Source: an uncultured Cryomorphaceae bacterium (GTDB lineage: Bacteria; Bacteroidota; Bacteroidia; Flavobacteriales; Schleiferiaceae). Taken from it: DNA of 9,837 nucleotides. Under the pieces are notes generated by a model that was not told the DNA's origin, did not search any database, and saw nothing but the letters and a program-made list of their open reading frames with translations. This document shows, in pieces, positions 1 through 6,109 of the stretch (position 1 is the first letter of the stretch; each line of letters starts with the position of its first letter). The stretch covers positions 1-9,837 of the forward strand of contig CAJWXO010000037.1 in the NCBI GenBank assembly GCA_913049755.1, given 5' to 3'. The translations under genes and the position numbers were made by a program.

Positions 1-794
1 GGACTATTGTCTAATATATCTACAATACCATCACCATCAGTATCATCTAGTGGAGATGCAGCAACAGTTTGTAACTGAATTGCAGTAGTATTTCCTTCTG
101 GAACTACAAGATTTCTTTGCGTAACCGCAATGGGTTTTGCAGATTCACCATCATTTGTATTAATATTAACAATTTCCACCTCATAGATATTATCCTGGTT
201 ATGATCTTGAGGATTTTCAAAATCAGGAGGAACAATAAAGTCTAAATAATCATCGGATTCACCTTCACCATTTTTCTGAACCTCTGGTGATCGAATTGTA
301 AACAGACTTGCATCTGCACCTCCAGTAATTTTCTTTTTAATCTTCCATTTACCAACACCTTTTTCACCTTTAGGATTAAGGTAACGTGTATGATCTACTT
401 TCGAACTACTGGTTTCATCTTCAAGATTAAATACAGCGAGTTCGAAGCTTGAAATAGTATTTGTATTAGGTATATCGAGGACATTTAATTCCATATTTGC
501 GATAGCAGATAAGTTTTTATCGTTGGTTGCTCTCACTTGAAAATATATTTTCACTTCTTCCTCAAAATCAGTTCGACCAACTATAAATATAGAATCATTC
601 TGAATCTCAAACAGTTCACTTTTTTCACTATCAACAATTTGAAGAGCTATATTTGAAATATCTCCTGCAAGTTGAGCATTTGGATCTTCAACAATTATCT
701 TACCCAGATATTCTCTAATTCCTGAATCAATTGAATCACGACTATTTTCTGTTTTCTCAAAAACTTGTGATTGTATTTTAGGGGCTAAAAATGG
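1..794 (-). other. Cadherin-like region and start of a calcium-binding stretch (residues 1723-1986)
   Basis: After the last TSP3 repeat come two beta-rich stretches. The first (about residues 1725-1805) contains (F)EKTENS, a DPNAQ segment, an LFEIQNDSIFIVG strand and a VRATNDKN turn ending in LNVLDIP, which follows the order of motifs in a cadherin domain. The second (about 1806-1970) has LFTIRSPE and a FIVPPDFENPQDHNQDN segment like the DFENP turn of bacterial cadherin-like domains. The window ends inside DDTDGDGIVDILDNS, a calcium-binding motif of the TSP3 or type 3 kind. The domain assignment is by motif only and the second stretch is the less certain. Confidence 0.65.
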
Positions 795-3700
795 ACATCC
801 TTTATTGTCTATAAGAGTTCCGATAGGAGTGCTAGGACATTTGTCAATACTGTTAAGTACGCCATCTTGATCATCATCTCCATCAATTTGAGCAGCCGAA
901 CATCCATATCCATCAACTTTTATCCCTTCAGGAGTAGCAGTACAACGATCTAAACCATTAGCCACACCATCACTATCATCATCTTTTTGGAAAACAGAGC
1001 AACCGTTTTCATTTACTTCTTCAAAAGGATTTGTATCAGGACATTGATCATCATAATTATTAACCCCATCAAAATCAGAATCAATATCAATTTGAGCTTC
1101 TGAACATCCATTTGAATTTACTTTAGAGTATGGTGCAGTATTAGGACAATAGTCTTTACTATTTTCAATTCCATCGAAATCAGTATCATCTTCTTTTTGC
1201 TTTATAGAGCAACCATATTGATCTACTTCTTCACCAGGTTCTGTATTTGGGCATAGATCTATATCATCTGAAACTTTATCATAATCACTGTCCGATTCAT
1301 TTAGAGGGCAACCAAAAGGATCAACAGCTAAACCACTTTCTGTTCCTGGACACAAGTCATCTTCATTTAAAACTCCATCAAGATCAGTATCTGTATCAGT
1401 TTGTTGAACAGTTTCACTAGGAGTACACCCAAATTCATCAACTATAGTTCCTGCTGTTGTTTCAGGGCATCTGTCTAATGAGTTTATAACACCATCTCTG
1501 TCATCATCAGCACTTTCTTCTGATTCCTTTTCTTCTTTTTCACTACAACCATTTTCGTTAACAGCTATTCCTATTGGTGATTCTGGACATTCATCAAATT
1601 CATTAGGAATTCCATCTAAGTCCCCGTCAATTTGTTTATCAGAACATCCATATTCATTTACATATTCATTTTCAGGAGTATCTGGGCAAGCATCAAATTC
1701 GTCAACAACTCCATCGAGATCACTATCAGAATCTACAAGAGCACATCCATTTTCATCAACTAGCTGTCCATTTGGAGTATCAGGACAAAGGTCATTAGAA
1801 TTTTCAACACCATCATTATCAGTATCAAACTCACTAACATATCCACATTCAACGGAATAGAATGCAGTGCCATTTATTTTCCATCCCTGTGGAATATTAG
1901 TTAGTTGATCTTCAGATACACTTATACAAGTTATATCTGTATTGATTACTTCTAAATATTCAAGATTATCAAGTGAAGAAATATCAATATTTTGAATTGG
2001 TGTATTGTTTAAACGAAGTCTTTCAATTTCTGGACTAGATGAAACATCTATTGAATTGATTGCATTATTACCAATATTTAAATCAGTCAATGATGGAATT
2101 CCAGAAACATCTATGAAAGTCAGTTGATTATTGTTTAAAGATAATTTTTGAATATCGGGAATGTCGTATGTGTCTATTTCCGAAATTAAATTATCATCTG
2201 CAATTAGTACTTGAATATATGGAATGCTATATGTATCTATGAAGAATAAATTATTTCCAGAGACAATAAGTTCTGTTAGTCCAGAAAAAGATTCTAAACC
2301 TGTTAAATCATCTATTTTACTTCCATCGGAGCGTTCAGATGAACTCAAATTTAAAACTTTAATGTATTGAAGAGGTTCTGTATCTACATAATTGTCAATT
2401 AAATCATCTAGACCTAAATCAATTAATGTTTGTTCAAAAGCATTATCAGGGATAAATGTTTTACCCTCTTGAGAAGCATCATATGAACAACCAAATTCAT
2501 TTACATCTTCATCAATTGAAGTTTCTGGACATGCATCAAAATCATCTGGTACTCCGTCTGAATCTGAATCTTTAAAAGTACCTTCTTCAGGTGTTTGATT
2601 ATCACTACATCCAAATTGAGAAACTTCTAAACCAAATTCAGTTTCAGGACAAGCATCAAATACATCAGGGATTCCATCCTCATCAGTATCGACTATAGAT
2701 CCATCCTCAGGAGTTTGTCCTTCAGCACAACCAAAGGCATTAACTAACTCACCTCTAGTAGTTTTAGGGCAAGCATCAAAAACATCTGGGATTCCATCAG
2801 AATCCGTATCCTCGAGAACAGACTCATCGGTTATTTGATTAACACTACATCCAAAAAAGTCAACAGTAATTCCTGATTCAGAATTTGGGCAAGCATCATT
2901 AATATTTGGAACACCGTCATCATCATCATCATCAGTATCACTTTCTCCCGGAATTTCAGAACTTGAACATCCAAAGTAATCTACTCGCCGTCCTTCTTCA
3001 GTTTCAGGGCATTCATCAAATTCGTCTGGAACTCCATCAGAATCTGAATCACTGAAAGTTCCTTCTTCTGGAGATTGTTGATTACTACAACCGAAAGGAT
3101 CAACCTCTAAATCACTGTCAGTTTCAGGACATAAGTCATAAAAGTTAGGAATTCCATCACTATCATCATCAGCCAGAGATTCATTTCCAATTAATTGATC
3201 TTCGCTACATCCATAAGAATCTGTTGGACTACCTTCTTTAGTATCAGGACATGCATCAAAAGCGTCGGAGACACCATCATTATCTGAATCTACTATATTA
3301 TTACTATAATCTTGCTCTCTACTACAACCAAATTCATCTACATCTAAACCTTTTTTGCTATCAGGGCACAAATCAAATTCATCAGGGACTCCATCTTGAT
3401 CGGCATCATCAAAATCAACACAATCTGGGGTTATAATAATCATTAATTGAGTTTCATTAATAAAGTTACTTGAAGAATCTTTAATTGTTATATTTAAATT
3501 AAAAGTTCCTTCAACAGAATCAGTTGCAGCTCCAACTAAAGAAGATAAGGTAAAGATCGCATTGTTATATTCATCATAACCATAATCAACAGCCCATCCA
3601 GGAGGAAGTCCGGTTACCTCTCCTATGATGTCGCTACTTGAACAAGTTGATGAAACAATAATTTGTTCATAAAAAGTCAAAGCTTCAGAAGAACACAATT

Positions 3701-5960
3701 GATCAATAGATCCAGATGGTGGAAGGTTATAAATAGTTATTTCACACCCATCATCAGTCTGAAAGGTATTTTCGTATATATTATCATTTCCATCGGGATT
3801 ACCATCTCCAGTATTTAAGTCATTTTCTGAGTCTGATTCATCTATATCTTCACAATCCGATGAAATCACCAAAGTGAAACTCGTCTCGTTTATGAAGTTA
3901 TTTGAAGATTCTGTAATTATGAAATTTAGATCATATGTACCTATATTACTAACATCATCACCAGGGAATATTTCTAAAATTGTATTATTTTTTGAATCAA
4001 GGCTTAAAGTAGTATTCCAGCCAGAGGGTAGTCCAGTTATTTCACCGGAGATATTACCATCCGAACAAGTTGAGGAAACAACAAAACGTTCACTGTAAGG
4101 TCCAATAGGTTCATCACCAACACACTCTTCCCAAATTTCACCCAAAAATAAGTTGTAACTCGTAATAGTTATTTCACATCCGTCTGCTGTCACATATGTT
4201 CCAATTAATTCAGATTTATCTTCATCATCACCTTGATCTCCATCATTTTCGTTTTCGTTCCCATCAGGCCCTTCATCACCTTCTTCTTCATAACCTGAAT
4301 CACAATCTGATGTAAACACCATGGTTATCAAGGTTTCATTTATAAAGTTATTTGACGAATCTCTAAATATGATGTTCAAATCATAAGATCCCTCTACATA
4401 TTCATCTCCAGAAACTAGGTTATAAATTTTGTTGTTATTTTGATCAGAGCTTGTTGAAAAAGACCATCCAGGTGGAAGCCCAGTTGCCTCTCCAGTGAGG
4501 TTACTGTCTGAACAAGTTGATGAAACAGCAATTTGTTCATTAAAATCCTCTGAAATACATAATTCCAAAGTAAGACCAGTTGGCGGTAAATTGGATACAT
4601 TTATTTCACATCCATTATCAGTCACATATGTAAAACCACTGTCTTCTTGATCGTCTCCTTGGTTTTGTCCATCATTTCCAACTATAAAAATTTCACCATT
4701 AATTGATGCTTGAGTCACTTGATCAGAAGTAGTATTTTCTCCTGTTTTTATTAAATTAACTGTATAAAAATAACTTCCAGGAGCATCTTCAGCTTGTCCA
4801 CTAATAACAATGTTGTTTGCTTGACCCTCCCAGCTAACTCCATTGGGTAGCCCAATGACATTGATATTTAAATTCGAACAATCTGATTCAAAACCATATA
4901 CAACGTTGGTTATGGATTCTCCTTCTTGAACTGTCTGAGATTGAGGGCCATCAGACAATGATAAATCAATAGTGCATTCTTGGGAGTTTGAACCAGTTTC
5001 TGTGTTGGCATTTCCATTAATAATAATTTCACCTTCAATGAATGCTCCAGTTACTTCACCAGAAGCTGTAGCTTCACTTTTTATTACAGAAACAAAATAA
5101 ACATAACTTCCAGGAGCATCTTCAGCTTGTCCACTAATAACAATGTTGTTGGCTTGACCCTCCCAGCTAACTCCATTGGGTAGCCCAAGAATATCGATAT
5201 TTAAATTCGAACAATCTGATTCAAAACCATATACAACGTTGGTTATGGATTCTCCTTCTTGAACTGTCTGAGATTGAGGGCCATCAGACAATGATAAATC
5301 AATAGTGCATTCTTGGGTTGATGTTCCGTTTCCGCTTACTTCAATAAATGCGGTAACACTGGCGCTTTCAGAACTATTATTGACTCTAATTATGGCATAA
5401 TATTCATATATACCGGGTTCTATTTCGGCAGCTCCTGAAACAATAAGATCTTCCCCGCTACGACTCCAAAAAACTCCATTTGGAAGACCTACAACATCAA
5501 AATCAAAACCATCTTCAGCACAGTCAGTTTCATAAGTAAAAATCACTTCAGTTATAGAAGCTCCTTCAAGAACAGCTTGGGATACCGGTCCACTTGACAA
5601 AGAAAGACTAACAGAACAACTAATTTCACATCCATTTTCATCAACTTCAACCCCTTCATTAGTGGAGGGACAAGCATCTAAATTGTTAAAGACCCCATCA
5701 TTATCTTCATCTTTCTGAGATTCACTACAACCGCTTGCATCAACACTTTCACCAGCTGGTGTGCCTGCACAAACATCATCTTCATCATCTACTCCATCAC
5801 TATCCTCATCAGCAAAAGAAACTTCTAAAAACACCTCTTCACCTGCTATGAAGCTGGATGAAGCGTAAGAACTTGTGTGTATAAAAGCGATGAATATATA
5901 GATAAATATATTCATGAAATATCTATTGTTCATAGAGAAAGATCTGTTGAGTAAAAACAT
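1..5960 (-). CDS. Giant secreted TSP3/LRR/cadherin-like repeat protein, C-terminus beyond window
   Basis: Read on the minus strand, the frame starting at 5960 has no stop through to base 1: at least 1986 codons, with the C-terminus missing. An in-frame TAA at 5976-5978 makes this ATG the most upstream possible start; ATGs at 5933 and 5915 are alternatives that keep the signal peptide. Order of parts by residue: signal peptide 1-33, two TSP3 repeats 51-111, type A modules 115-about 435, type B modules 444-847, eight TSP3 repeats 848-1158, leucine-rich domain about 1163-1372, ten TSP3 repeats about 1375-1722, cadherin-like region 1723-1986. The protein is strongly acidic (Asp, Glu, Asn rich), and cysteines come in pairs within modules. 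It is probably an exported, calcium-stabilised, surface or adhesin-like protein. TSP3 and LRR assignments rest on clear motifs; the adhesion role is inference. A type IX secretion or anchoring domain would be expected in the missing part. Its ligand is unknown. Confidence 0.9.
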   Translation of the reverse strand, partial: MFLLNRSFSMNNRYFMNIFIYIFIAFIHTSSYASSSFIAGEEVFLEVSFADEDSDGVDDEDDVCAGTPAGESVDASGCSESQKDEDNDGVFNNLDACPSTNEGVEVDENGCEISCSVSLSLSSGPVSQAVLEGASITEVIFTYETDCAEDGFDFDVVGLPNGVFWSRSGEDLIVSGAAEIEPGIYEYYAIIRVNNSSESASVTAFIEVSGNGTSTQECTIDLSLSDGPQSQTVQEGESITNVVYGFESDCSNLNIDILGLPNGVSWEGQANNIVISGQAEDAPGSYVYFVSVIKSEATASGEVTGAFIEGEIIINGNANTETGSNSQECTIDLSLSDGPQSQTVQEGESITNVVYGFESDCSNLNINVIGLPNGVSWEGQANNIVISGQAEDAPGSYFYTVNLIKTGENTTSDQVTQASINGEIFIVGNDGQNQGDDQEDSGFTYVTDNGCEINVSNLPPTGLTLELCISEDFNEQIAVSSTCSDSNLTGEATGLPPGWSFSTSSDQNNNKIYNLVSGDEYVEGSYDLNIIFRDSSNNFINETLITMVFTSDCDSGYEEEGDEGPDGNENENDGDQGDDEDKSELIGTYVTADGCEITITSYNLFLGEIWEECVGDEPIGPYSERFVVSSTCSDGNISGEITGLPSGWNTTLSLDSKNNTILEIFPGDDVSNIGTYDLNFIITESSNNFINETSFTLVISSDCEDIDESDSENDLNTGDGNPDGNDNIYENTFQTDDGCEITIYNLPPSGSIDQLCSSEALTFYEQIIVSSTCSSSDIIGEVTGLPPGWAVDYGYDEYNNAIFTLSSLVGAATDSVEGTFNLNITIKDSSSNFINETQLMIIITPDCVDFDDADQDGVPDEFDLCPDSKKGLDVDEFGCSREQDYSNNIVDSDNDGVSDAFDACPDTKEGSPTDSYGCSEDQLIGNESLADDDSDGIPNFYDLCPETDSDLEVDPFGCSNQQSPEEGTFSDSDSDGVPDEFDECPETEEGRRVDYFGCSSSEIPGESDTDDDDDDGVPNINDACPNSESGITVDFFGCSVNQITDESVLEDTDSDGIPDVFDACPKTTRGELVNAFGCAEGQTPEDGSIVDTDEDGIPDVFDACPETEFGLEVSQFGCSDNQTPEEGTFKDSDSDGVPDDFDACPETSIDEDVNEFGCSYDASQEGKTFIPDNAFEQTLIDLGLDDLIDNYVDTEPLQYIKVLNLSSSERSDGSKIDDLTGLESFSGLTELIVSGNNLFFIDTYSIPYIQVLIADDNLISEIDTYDIPDIQKLSLNNNQLTFIDVSGIPSLTDLNIGNNAINSIDVSSSPEIERLRLNNTPIQNIDISSLDNLEYLEVINTDITCISVSEDQLTNIPQGWKINGTAFYSVECGYVSEFDTDNDGVENSNDLCPDTPNGQLVDENGCALVDSDSDLDGVVDEFDACPDTPENEYVNEYGCSDKQIDGDLDGIPNEFDECPESPIGIAVNENGCSEKEEKESEESADDDRDGVINSLDRCPETTAGTIVDEFGCTPSETVQQTDTDTDLDGVLNEDDLCPGTESGLAVDPFGCPLNESDSDYDKVSDDIDLCPNTEPGEEVDQYGCSIKQKEDDTDFDGIENSKDYCPNTAPYSKVNSNGCSEAQIDIDSDFDGVNNYDDQCPDTNPFEEVNENGCSVFQKDDDSDGVANGLDRCTATPEGIKVDGYGCSAAQIDGDDDQDGVLNSIDKCPSTPIGTLIDNKGCPFLAPKIQSQVFEKTENSRDSIDSGIREYLGKIIVEDPNAQLAGDISNIALQIVDSEKSELFEIQNDSIFIVGRTDFEEEVKIYFQVRATNDKNLSAIANMELNVLDIPNTNTISSFELAVFNLEDETSSSKVDHTRYLNPKGEKGVGKWKIKKKITGGADASLFTIRSPEVQKNGEGESDDYLDFIVPPDFENPQDHNQDNIYEVEIVNINTNDGESAKPIAVTQRNLVVPEGNTTAIQLQTVAASPLDDTDGDGIVDILDNS
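795..1840 (-). repeat. TSP3 array 2, ten repeats (residues about 1375-1722)
   Basis: Ten further thrombospondin type 3 repeats, with calcium-loop segments such as DTDNDGVENSND and DSDFDGVNNYDD and the same thirteen-residue Cys to Cys loop in every repeat. Linkers are mostly shorter than in array 1, giving units of about 29-41 residues. The ninth repeat reads RCTATP, losing the Pro that normally follows the first Cys; the others keep it. Function as in array 1: calcium-dependent stiff spacer, inferred from the family. Confidence 0.92.
1850..2475 (-). repeat. Leucine-rich repeat domain between the two TSP3 arrays (residues about 1163-1372)
   Basis: The domain opens with an IPDNAFEQTLIDLGLDD cap segment, which I recognise as typical of flavobacterial leucine-rich repeat domains. 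A capping stretch and then six repeats of exactly 21 residues follow (residues 1225-1350, bases 1911-2288), of the form IPxLxxLxLxxNxLxxIDVSx. It closes with a cap containing Cys (ITC) and a PxGW...VEC segment that likely forms a disulfide. Regular 21-residue spacing gives a curved solenoid of the internalin-like type, commonly used for protein or glycan binding. This is the best candidate in the protein for a ligand-binding region; the ligand is unknown. Confidence 0.88.
2487..3419 (-). repeat. TSP3 array 1, eight repeats (residues 848-1158)
   Basis: Eight thrombospondin type 3 repeats, each with a calcium-loop segment of the form D-x-D-x-DG(V/I)PDxFD followed by a Cys-Pro to Gly-Cys loop of constant length (thirteen residues between the cysteines). 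Repeats are about 36-41 residues because of linkers such as NQxPEEGTF that recur between several of them. Such arrays are frequent in OmpA-like and adhesin proteins of Bacteroidetes, where they bind calcium and form stiff spacers. Aromatic residues at the xFGC or xYGC position (mostly Phe) distinguish this array from array 2, which mostly has ENGC or EYGC. Confidence 0.93.
3420..4631 (-). repeat. Three type B cysteine-containing modules with acidic linkers (residues 444-847)
   Basis: Three modules lie at residues 444-553, 588-703 and 732-847. Each opens with a DGCEI or NGCEI strand, has a second Cys about 15 residues on (LC or EC), then a VSSTCS motif, a GLPxGW signature, a GxYDLNxIxxxSSNNFINET-like strand and a closing (S/P)DC. 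Each therefore carries four cysteines in the same order, probably two disulfides. Linkers after the first and second modules are rich in Asp, Glu, Gly and Asn, likely flexible or calcium binding. The GLPPGW motif suggests an Ig-like fold related to the type A modules, but I do not recognise the family. A function beyond a structural or binding module cannot be assigned. Confidence 0.75.
4770..4984 (-). repeat. 215-bp near-identical direct repeat, copy 2 (3' copy in the gene)
   Basis: This is the partner of 5103-5317, lying in the third type A module. The four clustered differences change a Asp-Ile-Leu stretch to Asn-Val-Ile just before GLPNGVSW, so they are conservative. The rest of the segment is almost unchanged at the nucleotide level, including synonymous positions, which points to recent duplication or gene conversion rather than selection on the protein alone. 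Confidence 0.9.
5103..5317 (-). repeat. 215-bp near-identical direct repeat, copy 1 (5' copy in the gene)
   Basis: This segment matches 4770-4984 with about five mismatches by my reading: one near 5161 and four clustered around 5187-5195. The offset is exactly 333 bases, or 111 codons, so the reading frame is kept. It covers the first two thirds of the second type A module and a few codons before it. Identity drops sharply beyond both ends although the neighbouring sequence is still homologous. Confidence 0.9.
5628..5810 (-). repeat. N-terminal TSP3 repeat pair (residues 51-111)
   Basis: Two thrombospondin type 3 repeats follow the signal peptide after a short spacer. Each has an acidic calcium-loop segment (DEDSDGVDDEDD, DEDNDGVFNNLD) followed by a cysteine-bounded loop ending in Gly-Cys, with thirteen residues between the two cysteines. 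The first repeat has Ala in place of the usual Pro after its first cysteine. In TSP3 domains the Asp/Asn side chains bind calcium and the cysteines form disulfides. Here the pair is separated from the main TSP3 arrays by six Ig-like modules, so it may act as a short rigid spacer near the N-terminus. Confidence 0.85.
5862..5960 (-). other. Sec signal peptide of the giant repeat protein
   Basis: Residues 1-33 have a long polar N-region with Arg6 and Arg13, then a hydrophobic core (IFIYIFIAFI, about residues 18-27) and a likely signal peptidase I site after SYA (residue 33). No lipobox cysteine is present, so a lipoprotein is unlikely. If the ATG at 5933 is the true start, the signal would be a more typical 24 residues. 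Export across the inner membrane is well supported; the final location (surface or released) is inferred. Confidence 0.75.
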
Positions 5961-6109
5961 TTTTTTATTTAAAATTTAAGTTCAAATTAAATATTTTTTT
6001 TAAAAAAAAGAAGAAAGATAATTTAATAAATGTAAGAAAAAAATATAATATAAAACATTATATTGAATCGAATTGATTGATTTTTATAATCTAGAGGTCA
6101 GTTGATTAG
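5961..6109. other. Intergenic region upstream of the giant gene
   Basis: This stretch separates the FAD dehydrogenase stop from the giant gene's start, both on the minus strand. It is extremely AT-rich with long A and T runs. It contains a hairpin-like inverted repeat at 6042-6064 and must hold the giant gene's promoter if that gene is transcribed separately. I see no convincing -33/-7 pair: the nearest -7-like string on the minus strand is TTAATTTG, about 25 bases before the start, without a clear TTG upstream. No Shine-Dalgarno sequence is visible; the start is preceded by an A-rich stretch. Confidence 0.6.
6037..6064 (-). terminator. Candidate intrinsic terminator after the FAD dehydrogenase gene
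   Basis: On the minus strand, perfect 8-base arms AATATAAT and ATTATATT (6057-6064 and 6042-6049) flank a 7-base spacer. One G-U and one U-A pair could extend the stem to ten pairs with a three-base loop. The stem is followed by a T-run (seven T counting the last two stem bases). It lies about 45 bases after the FAD gene's stop. The stem has no G-C pairs, so it is weak and could arise by chance in such AT-rich DNA. Confidence 0.4.

Larger units (their letters stand above)
4652..5620 (-). repeat. Three tandem Ig-like type A modules (residues 115-about 435)
   Basis: Three modules of about 103, 111 and 107 residues begin at Cys115, Cys218 and Cys329. Shared landmarks, in order, are an opening Cys with a beta-strand like SLSLS or IDLSLS, a G(P)xSQxVxEG(A/E)SIT segment, an acidic segment with a second Cys (TDC or SDC), the signature GLPNGVxW, and a late (P)GxYxY strand. 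This pattern resembles bacterial Ig-like or putative Ig (He_PIG-type) domains, in which the GLPxGV motif is common. One internal disulfide per module is likely. The second and third modules are nearly identical over part of their length; the first is clearly diverged. The exact Pfam family cannot be fixed without a profile search. Confidence 0.75.

Noticed and set aside
2916..2935. Run of CAT/GAT trinucleotides as a possible phase-variable microsatellite
   Set aside because: It is short, encodes an Asp-rich calcium loop, and gain or loss of units would keep the frame, so no on/off switching is expected.
795..3419. Regularly spaced repeats resembling a CRISPR-like or satellite array
   Set aside because: The repeated strings encode TSP3 repeats in one continuous frame. 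The DNA repeats are imperfect and differ mainly at degenerate positions, so they are protein repeats.
3251..4098. Short plus-strand open frames at 3251-3436 and 3874-4098
   Set aside because: They lie antisense within the giant gene's continuous coding frame. Their peptides (for example long His/Asn/Tyr/Leu runs) reflect the reverse of Asp-rich repeat codons, not a protein.
4415..4600. Minus-strand open frame inside the giant gene
   Set aside because: It is out of frame with the giant gene, which clearly continues through this region with matching repeat motifs.
4770..5317. Near-identical repeats as ends of an insertion sequence
   Set aside because: There is no transposase, no terminal inverted repeat and no frame disruption; the repeats encode matching parts of adjacent protein modules.
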